A stretch of 64,000 nt of DNA, taken from assembly GCA_934101575.1 (NCBI GenBank), contig CAKORJ010000001.1:372001-436000 (forward strand), in the 5' to 3' direction. How positions within the stretch are numbered: position 1 is the stretch's first letter; every line of letters starts with the position of its first letter. Position numbers and translations under genes: made by a program. This DNA comes from an uncultured Bacilli bacterium (GTDB lineage: Bacteria; Bacillota_I; Bacilli_A; RF39; UBA660). Under the pieces are notes generated by a model. The model was not told the origin of the DNA. It saw only the letters and a program-made list of their open reading frames with translations, and ran no database searches. Shown piece after piece: positions 33,131-40,765 of the stretch.

Positions 33131-36028
33131 TTATCTTTCTATCTCATTACATATTATTTGATATTCATTAAATCTTCTTTCTACTTTTCCTTTTACTTTT
33201 AGGATTTCATTTTTCTTGAAGTTATTGTTTTCTTTGTAGAGATCTGGAAATACTATTAAAGTTGTAGTTCCTGTGTTATCTGATGCTGTTATGAAACACA
33301 TTACGTCGTTTTTCTTTGTTACTATTTCTTTTATTTTATCTATTGATACTATTACTGTTATTCTTTGATTTAATTTATCTTTTATATTATATATGTCTGT
33401 TATACCTGGATTGTTTAGTTTATATTTTTCTGTTTTATGACTTGTTAAGTAGAAACCAAATATTTCTTTTTCTTTGTTTAATATATCTTCTATTGGTAGT
33501 TCTTGTTTTATTTCTATTTCTGGTTTTGGTATTATGTTTTCTTCTAGTCCGGATGATAGCTCTATGTAGTTTAATATATTATCTAAGTTTGATATTAGCG
33601 TATTTATGTTATAGAAACTATCAAAGGCATGAGAATAGATTAATGATTCTAATATTTTTTTATTGTTTGTTTTCTTTGATGTTCTTTTTAGAAAGTCATA
33701 TATATCTTTATATGGTGTTGTTCTTTCTTCTATTATGTAATTTGATATTATTCCTCCGACATTTCTTATAGCATTTAATGGGAAAACTATAGCATTATCT
33801 TTATATGTGAATTCTGTATCATTACTTAGGTTGATATCTGGTGGAAGAAGTTTTATTCCTAGTTTTTTTATTTCGTTTATATATTCTTTTGTTTTTTCTT
33901 CACTACCTATTACACTTGATAAAAGATTGGCATAAAATTCTTTTGGAAAATAGTATTTTAGATAAGCCATTTTATATGCTACTATGGAATATGATACTGA
34001 GTGACTTTTGTTAAATCCGTATCCAGCGAAGGCTAATATTAAATCAAATAATTCTTTTGATTTTTCTTTTGTTTTATTGTTTTTTATTGATTTTTCTATG
34101 AATCTTGTCTCTTCATTTTTTAATATTTCATATTTCTTTTTACTCATTGCTCTTCTTAGAAGATCTGCTTCTGCTAAGGTATATCCAGCGAAGTTTTGGG
34201 CTATTAGCATTATTTGTTCTTGATATACTATTATTCCATATGTTTCTTTTAGAATAGGTTTCAATGACTCATCTATATACTCTATTTTTTCTTTTCCTTC
34301 TTTTCTTTTTATAAATGAAGGGATGTTTGATGCTGGTCCTGGTCTAAATAGTGCTATGGCATTACAAAGATCTATGAAGTTTTTTGGTTTTAAGTCTTTT
34401 AAGAATCTTTTCATTCCTTCGGATTCAAACTGGAATATTCCTGTTGTTTCTCCTTCTTCGAATAGTTTCATTACTTTAGGATCGTCGAATGGAATTTTGT
34501 TAAAATCTAGTTGCTTTTGTGTTTTTTGATTAATATTTTTTATTACATTATCTATTATTGATAGGTTTTTTATTCCTAGGAAGTCCATTTTTATTAGTCC
34601 TAGTTCTTCTAAATAGTCCATTGTGTATTCTGTTAGATTTATATCTTCACTTGGTTTTATTGGAATTACTTCATCTAATGGTTTATAACTTATTACTATT
34701 CCAGCGGCATGAATACTTGTGTGTCTTTTGTTACCTTCGATTAAATTTACTATATTATATAAAAGCTTTAGTTTGTCATCATTTTCTATCATCATGTTTA
34801 TTTCTTTATCACTATGTTTTAACTGTTTTAATGTTCCTTTAAAGGGAATTTTTTTACATATTATATCTATATATTTTGGTGATATCATTAGGACTCTTCC
34901 TACATCTCTTACTGAGGCTCTTCCTCCTAAAGTTCCAAATGTTATTATTCCAGCGACGTTGTTTTCTCCATATTTTTGTTTTACATATTCTATCACTTTG
35001 CCTCTTTTGGTGTCTGGAAAATCTGTATCTATATCTGGCATTGTTATTCTTTCAGGATTTAAGAATCTTTCGAATAATAAATTATATTTTATTGGATCTA
35101 CATCTGTTATTCCTAAACAATATGATACTAAAGATCCGGCGGCGGAACCTCTTCCTGGTCCTACTAAGATACCATTTTGTTTGGCATATTTTATATAATC
35201 ATATACTACTAGAAAATAATCTTCAAAGTGCATTTTTAATATTATATCTAATTCATATTCTAGTCTTGTTTTATAGTTTTCTGTTATGTTACCGTTTAAT
35301 CTTCTATATAGTCCTTTCATACTAAGTTCTTTTAAGAATTCTTTTGGGTTTTCTGTATTATATTTTGGCATAAATAGTTCTTTTTTGAATGATATGTTGC
35401 ATTCATCTGATATTTTTAAGGTGTTATTTATGGACTTTGAGCTTACTTTTGTTATTACTTCATCACTTGTATACAAATAATTGTTTTGATATTTAAATTC
35501 TAGTCCATCACTTATTGTTTTTCCATCTCTTATCATAAATATATATGGTAAATATTTATATAGGGCTTGTTCTAAGTATAATGTTTTATTTATGAAGACT
35601 GTTTCTAAATCTTTATATAATTCTTCTTCTTTTTTATTTGTTACTCCTATGTAAATATCGTTAAATATATCTTTGTACTCACCATATATATTTTTATCAA
35701 AACATATTAAGATAAGGCCTTTGTTATGATTTTTTATATACTCTTGGGTTAAGTTGTTTTTGTTTTTTTGCGTTTCTATTTTTACTAAATTATAGTATCC
35801 TTCGGATGTTTTAGCATATAAAAGTATTTGTTTTAGATCTAGTCCTATTATTGGTTTTATATTTTCTTTTTTTAACTTATGAAATATTTCCATGGTTCCG
35901 TATAGGTTGTCATCTACTATGGCGCATGATGTTAATTTTTTCTTTTTTAGATTTTCTACTAGATCATCTATTTTGATTAGACTTGATAATAAACTATAAT
36001 CTGTTTTTATATAAAGTGGTGTATACAT
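33131..36028 (-). CDS. dnaE: DNA polymerase III alpha subunit, DnaE type
   Basis: A 965-residue C-family polymerase without a 3'-5' exonuclease domain, so DnaE rather than PolC. The PHP domain (IKTDYSLLSSLIKIDDLV, then GLDLK) is followed by a catalytic palm with GPGRGSAAGSLV and PDIDTDFPD, fingers (SIHAAGIVIS, FRPGPASNIPSF), a helix-hairpin-helix region (FNKSHSVSYS) and a C-terminal OB fold. It is shorter than the usual 1100 residues, mainly in the PHP and C-terminal parts. In Gram-positives DnaE extends primers on both strands and hands over to PolC. Confidence 0.95.
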   Translation of the reverse strand: MYTPLYIKTDYSLLSSLIKIDDLVENLKKKKLTSCAIVDDNLYGTMEIFHKLKKENIKPIIGLDLKQILLYAKTSEGYYNLVKIETQKNKNNLTQEYIKNHNKGLILICFDKNIYGEYKDIFNDIYIGVTNKKEEELYKDLETVFINKTLYLEQALYKYLPYIFMIRDGKTISDGLEFKYQNNYLYTSDEVITKVSSKSINNTLKISDECNISFKKELFMPKYNTENPKEFLKELSMKGLYRRLNGNITENYKTRLEYELDIILKMHFEDYFLVVYDYIKYAKQNGILVGPGRGSAAGSLVSYCLGITDVDPIKYNLLFERFLNPERITMPDIDTDFPDTKRGKVIEYVKQKYGENNVAGIITFGTLGGRASVRDVGRVLMISPKYIDIICKKIPFKGTLKQLKHSDKEINMMIENDDKLKLLYNIVNLIEGNKRHTSIHAAGIVISYKPLDEVIPIKPSEDINLTEYTMDYLEELGLIKMDFLGIKNLSIIDNVIKNINQKTQKQLDFNKIPFDDPKVMKLFEEGETTGIFQFESEGMKRFLKDLKPKNFIDLCNAIALFRPGPASNIPSFIKRKEGKEKIEYIDESLKPILKETYGIIVYQEQIMLIAQNFAGYTLAEADLLRRAMSKKKYEILKNEETRFIEKSIKNNKTKEKSKELFDLILAFAGYGFNKSHSVSYSIVAYKMAYLKYYFPKEFYANLLSSVIGSEEKTKEYINEIKKLGIKLLPPDINLSNDTEFTYKDNAIVFPLNAIRNVGGIISNYIIEERTTPYKDIYDFLKRTSKKTNNKKILESLIYSHAFDSFYNINTLISNLDNILNYIELSSGLEENIIPKPEIEIKQELPIEDILNKEKEIFGFYLTSHKTEKYKLNNPGITDIYNIKDKLNQRITVIVSIDKIKEIVTKKNDVMCFITASDNTGTTTLIVFPDLYKENNNFKKNEILKVKGKVERRFNEYQIICNEIER

Positions 36029-36087
36029 ATTAGTTTCCTCCTTAAGATAATTTTATCATATATTTAGGGGTTTTACTTGGAAAAATT

Positions 36088-36188
36088 GTATATTTGTGTT
36101 ATATTATTGCGGCAAATGATGTGAGGGATGAGCTATACTATAGTAAACTTACCAAGAAATAGATTAGTTAATCTATTTCGTTTTTAAA
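36088..36188 (+). ncRNA. Candidate small RNA transcript
   Basis: In the 36029-36373 spacer, TTGGAA (starting near 36077) and TATATT about 17 bases on form a promoter with start near 36108. A perfect hairpin GAAATAGATTA / TAATCTATTTC followed by GTTTTT ends at about 36187. This gives a transcript of about 80 bases with no convincing frame. The only short frame in it has its ribosome-binding site too close to its ATG. No known RNA family is recognised. Confidence 0.4.
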
Positions 36189-36220
36189 AGAAAATTTAGA
36201 GTAAGCGAGAAAGCATTATA

Positions 36221-36328
36221 TTGAGAGTAAAGAAAAAATATGTTGATGGTATTTTGTTATATGGATATGATGTTATAGATTATAGAGAAAACCTTACTAG
36301 TTTTATTAGAATTTTGAGAAAAAAATAA
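36221..36328 (+). CDS. Possible 35-residue small protein
   Basis: A frame from TTG 36221 to TAA 36326-36328 starts MRVKKKYVDGILLYGYDVID and ends IRILRKK. Its regular amphipathic composition and basic ends look protein-like. There is only a weak purine-rich site upstream and no start ATG, so it may be a fragment of an eroded gene or chance. It lies just before the SPFH gene. Confidence 0.25.
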   Translation: MRVKKKYVDGILLYGYDVIDYRENLTSFIRILRKK

Positions 36329-36343
36329 TTTTTTTCTTTTTTT

Positions 36344-36353
36344 GTGATATAAT
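36344..36353 (+). promoter_or_regulatory. Extended -10 promoter of the SPFH gene
   Basis: GTGATATAAT is an extended -10 element 20 bases before the SPFH start. The -35 region is a T-run. Confidence 0.45.
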
Positions 36354-36373
36354 TTCTTTAAGGAGGTATGTTT

Positions 36374-37150
36374 ATGGATATAGGTATAATACTTGTTATT
36401 GTAGTTGTAGTTATTTTGCTAGCATCTATTAAGCAAATTAATCAGTATGAGAGAGGGATTAAGTTTTGTCTTGGTAAATTTACTAAGATAATGGAACCTG
36501 GTTGGAGAATTGTTATTCCTATTTTTCAATCTTATAAGAAGGTTGATATTAGAACTAAGGCTGTAGATGTTCCTGAACAAGAAGCTATTACTAAGGATAA
36601 TGTATCAGTAAAGATTAATGCCGTTATTTATTACAAAGTATTTGATGCTTCTAAGAGTGTTTTGGAAGTTGAAAACTTCTTTTATGCTGTGTCACAACTT
36701 GCCCAAACTACTATGAGAAATGTTGTTGGTTCTGTTTCTTTGGATGAACTTTTAAGTGAAAGAGATAAGTTGTCTGAAGAAATTTGCAATATTATTGATA
36801 AGGCTACTGATCCATGGGGAATTAAAGTTGAAAATGTTGAACTTAAGGATGTTTCTCTTCCTGAGGAAATGAAAAGAGTTATTGCTAGAGTTGCTGAAGC
36901 TGAAAGAGAAAAACAAGCTGTTATTACTAAATCAGTTGGTGAAGTTGAAGCTTCAAAAAATTTAGCTTTAGCTGCTGAAACTATGGCTGGTTCTAGTGGT
37001 GCTCTTCATTTAAGAACTCTATCTACAATCAATGATATTTCTTCTGATCAATCTAATACTATTATTTTTACTCTTCCTATTGAAGTGCTTAGAGCTATTG
37101 AGAGTAATGGTATTGATCTTAGTAAGATAACTAAAAAAAGCCAAAAATAA
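36374..37150 (+). CDS. SPFH/Band 7 membrane protein (slipin type)
   Basis: About 258 residues. One N-terminal membrane helix (ILVIVVVVILLAS) precedes an SPFH domain starting INQYERGIKFCLGKFTKIMEPG with DIRTKAVDVPEQEAITKDNVSVKINAV, then a helical tail (RVAEAEREKQAVITKS). Slipins form oligomeric scaffolds in membrane microdomains and usually partner a NfeD protein, which I do not see nearby. The ATG at 36374 is chosen because AGGAGG sits 7 bases before it but only one base before the ATG at 36368. Confidence 0.93.
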   Translation: MDIGIILVIVVVVILLASIKQINQYERGIKFCLGKFTKIMEPGWRIVIPIFQSYKKVDIRTKAVDVPEQEAITKDNVSVKINAVIYYKVFDASKSVLEVENFFYAVSQLAQTTMRNVVGSVSLDELLSERDKLSEEICNIIDKATDPWGIKVENVELKDVSLPEEMKRVIARVAEAEREKQAVITKSVGEVEASKNLALAAETMAGSSGALHLRTLSTINDISSDQSNTIIFTLPIEVLRAIESNGIDLSKITKKSQK

Positions 37151-37161
37151 TGGCTTTTTTT
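37133..37161. terminator. Bidirectional terminator between SPFH and yqeH
   Basis: AAAAAAAGCCA (37133-37143) pairs with TGGCTTTTTTT (37151-37161). The SPFH stop lies in the loop. The T/A runs on both sides suit both convergent genes. Confidence 0.75.
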
Positions 37162-37192
37162 ATTATGATTATTTTAGTATTTTTATTTTGTT

Positions 37193-38197
37193 TTATATCA
37201 TTGATTTTCTTGTAAATACTTCTACATCTTTATCTACATATATATATGTTTTTCCTTCTAGTACTGTTTTTATGAAACCAAATCCATTTATTACTATGTC
37301 TTCATGATATTTTAAATCTATTTCTTTTCTTGATAATTCTTGTAATGTGTTATGTCTTTTTCCATTTATTCTTTTTACGTTTACATTGTTTGATGCAAAT
37401 ACTGTGAAACTATTTTTTTCTCCTTCTATGTAGTCTATTCTTAAGAAGTTTTCAAATATAAGAGCTTGTCCTTTTTTTATTTGATATGTTTTTGGTTTTA
37501 TTTCTTTTTTTGATGATAGTTTTTTGATATTGTTATTATCTATATAATTTATTATATTATGTCTATCTACTAATCCTGGGGTATCAATTAAATAAAAGTC
37601 TTTAAATGGTATTTTTATTTCATCTAGTGTTGTTGATGGCATACTTGATATTGTTATTAATGATTTATCTATGGAATAGTTTTCTATTAGTTTGTTTATT
37701 AATGTGCTTTTTCCTGCGTTTGTGTTTCCTACTACGTATACGTTTTTGTATACTCGGTGTTTTTTAATTAGTTTCATTAATTTATCTAAGTTGTAGTTTT
37801 TATTAGCACTTATTACAATTTTATCTATAAATACATCTTCGAAGTTTTCTGTTATGTAGTCTAATATTTTTTTATCCGTTACTGAAAGTGGTAACATGTC
37901 TTTTTTATTTAGGACTAATATTACTTTATTATTTTTTAAGTATTCTTTTATTTTGGTTATATTTTTTGGTAATGAGATTAAGTCTATTACATAAAGGACT
38001 AATGATTTTGTTTTTCCTATGTCCTTTATTATTTCTATGTATTCATCATTTGATTTTGTTACTATTTCATATTCACCATAGTTTTTTAATCTAAAACATC
38101 TTTTACATAAATCTTTACTTAAATTATTGGTATATCCTTCTAGTAAGACATTATTATCTTGTAGTCTTACTCCACATCCTTTACAGTATTTAATCAT
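37193..38197 (-). CDS. yqeH: Ribosome-assembly GTPase YqeH
   Basis: About 334 residues. An N-terminal treble-clef zinc site (YCKGCGVRLQ and CKRCF) is followed by a circularly permuted GTPase domain in which NKKDM (G4) precedes GNTNAGKSTLIN (G1) and DTPGL (G3). A C-terminal regulatory domain follows. YqeH is needed for 30S assembly. The ATG at 38197 follows AGAGGTAAATATT and overlaps yqeG by 8 bases, the standard yqeG-yqeH order. Confidence 0.94.
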   Translation of the reverse strand: MIKYCKGCGVRLQDNNVLLEGYTNNLSKDLCKRCFRLKNYGEYEIVTKSNDEYIEIIKDIGKTKSLVLYVIDLISLPKNITKIKEYLKNNKVILVLNKKDMLPLSVTDKKILDYITENFEDVFIDKIVISANKNYNLDKLMKLIKKHRVYKNVYVVGNTNAGKSTLINKLIENYSIDKSLITISSMPSTTLDEIKIPFKDFYLIDTPGLVDRHNIINYIDNNNIKKLSSKKEIKPKTYQIKKGQALIFENFLRIDYIEGEKNSFTVFASNNVNVKRINGKRHNTLQELSRKEIDLKYHEDIVINGFGFIKTVLEGKTYIYVDKDVEVFTRKSMI

Positions 38198-38702
38198 AAT
38201 ATTTACCTCTTTCAATTTCTTGTTTATGTTTTTTTAGTATTTGATTTTCTAATTTTCTATTTACTTTAGTCCATATATGTTCATTATTTGTTATTGGATC
38301 TATTAATACGGAATAGTAACCCATTCTATTTGCTCCCAATACATCTGTTATTAATTGATCTCCAATCATAGCTATTTGGTTTTCTTTTATTTCTTCTAAT
38401 TTTAGTTTTTTATACCCTGTTTTTGATGGTTTTCTAGCATTACCTATGTATGGAATTTTTAACTCTCTGCAGACTTTTTCTAGTTTTTTATTGTTCAAAC
38501 TATTTGATACTACATAGATAGCAAAATCTTTTTTTATTTTTGATATTAGTTCTTTTAACTCTTTTGGTGGTTTATTATTTCCTTTTTCTATTATTGTGTT
38601 GTCAAAATCAAATAATAAAACTTTTATGTTTTTTTCTTTTAATTTTTTATAATTTATCTTGAATATATCTTTTGCATACATGTTTGGTATTAATTTACTC
38701 AT
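38190..38702 (-). CDS. yqeG: YqeG-family HAD phosphatase
   Basis: A 170-residue HAD-superfamily IIIA protein. Motif I is LFDFDNTI with the nucleophilic and acid/base Asp residues, motif II VSNS, and a motif III/IV region KPSKTGYKK, then MIGDQLITDVLGANRMG. It is a predicted phosphatase of unknown substrate, always linked with yqeH. It starts behind AGGTGATATT. Confidence 0.93.
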   Translation of the reverse strand: MSKLIPNMYAKDIFKINYKKLKEKNIKVLLFDFDNTIIEKGNNKPPKELKELISKIKKDFAIYVVSNSLNNKKLEKVCRELKIPYIGNARKPSKTGYKKLKLEEIKENQIAMIGDQLITDVLGANRMGYYSVLIDPITNNEHIWTKVNRKLENQILKKHKQEIERGKYYD

Positions 38703-38735
38703 AATATCACCTATTTAAGTATATCATATCAAAAT

Positions 38736-38757
38736 AAAAAAAGCACTAGTGTGCTTA
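38736..38757 (-). terminator. Terminator of the htrA unit
   Basis: AAGCAC (38741-38746) and GTGCTT (38751-38756) form a tight hairpin with a 4-base loop and T7 on the minus strand. It contains the stop codon of the 93-residue gene. Confidence 0.7.
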
Positions 38758-39036
38758 ACTTTCGTTCATTTGGTTTGTAAGAAGTCTTTCAGCTTTTTTA
38801 TAATTTACTACTTTATAACTATCATAGACTTCTTCTAAATTGTCTTCTAAAATATTGTATGAATAATAGTACTTTTTATTGTTTATATCTATGTAGAAAA
38901 GTGCTATTTTTTCTTCTTTTTGCTTTCTTTTTAATACTTCGGATTTTAAATTATTTAACAATATTTTAGTTATTTCTTTTAATTTTTCATAATTTATCTT
39001 TATTATAATCACCTCGTTTTTATGCATTTTTTGCAT
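38755..39036 (-). CDS. Small unknown protein downstream of htrA
   Basis: Up to 93 residues, not recognised; Lys/Glu/Asn/Tyr-rich, probably an alpha/beta domain (IALFYIDINNKKYYYSYNI). The start is unclear. ATGs at 39036 and 39027 lie inside htrA without a ribosome-binding site, whereas a good GAGGTGA at about 39010 is followed only by ATT or ATA codons in this frame. Translation may couple to htrA or use a rare start. Confidence 0.6.
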   Translation of the reverse strand: MQKMHKNEVIIIKINYEKLKEITKILLNNLKSEVLKRKQKEEKIALFYIDINNKKYYYSYNILEDNLEEVYDSYKVVNYKKAERLLTNQMNES

Positions 39037-40288
39037 TTGTAGTTAGTTTTATTTTAAATGTTTTTTCTTTACCATTTCTTTCTACTTTTATTTTTACTGT
39101 ATCCCCGACTTTATGATTATATAATTTGTATTTAAAGTATGAAGAGTTTTCTACTGATTCACCATCTATTTCTTTTACTATATCTCCGGCTTTAATTCCT
39201 GCTTTTTCTGCGGGTGAATTTTTTTCTACACTTTCTATTATTACATTTTTGTCTCCGCCAAAGAATGATGTGCTTCCATCATAAATTGAGACTCCTATAT
39301 ATGGTCTTCTTACATCTTTTCCTTTTATGAAACTATCAGCATATGTTGTGGCAGTTTCTATTGGAATAGCGAAGCCCATTCCTTCTATTTGATCTGAAGC
39401 TAATTTCATATTAGTTATTCCTATTACTTCTCCATTAGCATTACAAAGTGGTCCGCCGCTGTTTCCTGAGTTTATTGGTGTATCAGTTTGAAGAACTGTC
39501 ATGTAACTACTTCCACTTGATACTACTCTGTTTTTTCCTGAAAGAATTCCTCTTGTTACTGACCAAGAGTATGCTTTAGCATCTAGTGGTGTTCCTACGG
39601 CAAATGTTGTATCCCCGACTCTCATTTTGTTATTATTTCCTATTTCTGCTACTTGAACAATATATTTTTTAGCAACTTTTAAGACTGCAACATCTGAATA
39701 CTCATCTGTTCCTACTATTTCAGCCTCTGCTTTTTTATCGTTTGTAAATCCTAGTTTTATTGATGTTGCATTTGTTATAACATGACTATTTGTTAAGATG
39801 TAACCATAGCTATTATCTGTTTTGTATACGAATCCTGAGCCGGTTGCGTATAAACTTCCATTTACATAATTTTCTACTACTACGACTGAGTCATATACTT
39901 TTTCTACGGCATCTGCTATTCCTGTATCATCTACTGTTACATTTTTATTACTTGTATTGATGTTGTTTTGACTATTGTCAAGATAGCTTATTAGAAACAA
40001 TGTAGCCCAAATTCCTATTATGATAATTACTATTAAAATAATAAGTGACTTCATATTTTTATTGGACGGTGTTTTTATTTTTTCCTTCGGCATTCTTTTT
40101 GTTTCTTGATTTGTCCCACATATGAAACAGAACTTATCATCTTCTGACAAAAGGTTGTTGCATTTTATACATCTTTTTTCTTTATTTGGTTTTTGTGTTA
40201 CATGTTCTTGTTCTTTGTTTTCTGTTATGTTTTCTTCTTTAGGTTTATTATTATTTTCTATTTCTTCATCTTTAACTTCTTTTTTCAT
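39020..40288 (-). CDS. HtrA/DegP-type membrane serine protease with zinc ribbon
   Basis: 422 residues. The cytoplasmic N-terminus carries a zinc ribbon (Cys40, Cys43, Cys54, Cys57), then a membrane helix (81-101), a trypsin-like domain with His169 (TNSHV), Asp199 (YSDVAVL) and Ser277 (GNSGGP), and one C-terminal PDZ domain (EKNSPAEKAGIKAGDIV). It is a surface-facing quality-control protease. HtrA of Bacillus lacks the zinc ribbon, which could let cytoplasmic signals control the enzyme. Confidence 0.93.
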   Translation of the reverse strand: MKKEVKDEEIENNNKPKEENITENKEQEHVTQKPNKEKRCIKCNNLLSEDDKFCFICGTNQETKRMPKEKIKTPSNKNMKSLIILIVIIIIGIWATLFLISYLDNSQNNINTSNKNVTVDDTGIADAVEKVYDSVVVVENYVNGSLYATGSGFVYKTDNSYGYILTNSHVITNATSIKLGFTNDKKAEAEIVGTDEYSDVAVLKVAKKYIVQVAEIGNNNKMRVGDTTFAVGTPLDAKAYSWSVTRGILSGKNRVVSSGSSYMTVLQTDTPINSGNSGGPLCNANGEVIGITNMKLASDQIEGMGFAIPIETATTYADSFIKGKDVRRPYIGVSIYDGSTSFFGGDKNVIIESVEKNSPAEKAGIKAGDIVKEIDGESVENSSYFKYKLYNHKVGDTVKIKVERNGKEKTFKIKLTTNAKNA

Positions 40289-40362
40289 AAATCTTTCTCC
40301 TTACACTACTAATATTATATATCAAATATTATAATTTTTTGTTATATTTATGAAATTTTTTT

Positions 40363-40396
40363 GAAAAAAAGTTAAAGGAGCGTAAAGCTCCTTAAC
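40363..40396 (-). terminator. Terminator of the thioredoxin-like gene
   Basis: GTTAAAGGAGC (40371-40381) pairs with GCTCCTTAAC (to 40396), followed by seven T on the minus strand. The stop codon is within the stem. Confidence 0.75.
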
Positions 40397-40637
40397 TAGA
40401 TTGGGGTAAAAGAGGCTTCAAAATATTTTTTAGCTCTCTATCTGAAATAACTCTTCCTTCGGATATTATTTCATCGTTAAGTATTAGTGTAGGTATAACA
40501 ATATGTTTCTGTTTGTTATTTTTTTTAGAAACTTCATTTATTTTTAAAGAGCATTCTAATTCTCTTTCTACCTTTTTTAAGTTTTTTAATATTTTTATTC
40601 CATTACTACAATCTGAACCTATTAGTTTTAAGTTCAT
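40392..40637 (-). CDS. Thioredoxin-like small protein with a single active-site Cys
   Basis: About 81 residues with a thioredoxin-fold pattern like the short thioredoxin_3 group: MNLKLIGSDCSNG at the start, then a cis-Pro-type IVIPTLILNDEIISEGRV. The active site is CSNG (Cys10), so the second cysteine of CxxC is missing, favouring a monothiol or binding role. The ATG at 40637 has AAAGGAG 7 bases upstream; the ATG at 40643 is too close to it. Confidence 0.72.
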   Translation of the reverse strand: MNLKLIGSDCSNGIKILKNLKKVERELECSLKINEVSKKNNKQKHIVIPTLILNDEIISEGRVISDRELKNILKPLLPQSS

Positions 40638-40765
40638 TCGCATTCTCCTTTCTTTTGTTTGTTTATTTTTCTTATACTCATTCCTCCTTTCATGATTTAA
40701 GTATAGAATAGTTATGTGATAGAAAAGTGTCGAAATTTGGAAAAGAATGAAAAAAAGATATAGAC

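Noticed and set aside
36117..36183. A 19-codon frame (MSYTIVNLPRNRLV...) within the candidate small RNA.
   Set aside because: The GAGGG site is only about 2 bases from the ATG, too close for initiation, and most of the frame lies in the terminator hairpin.
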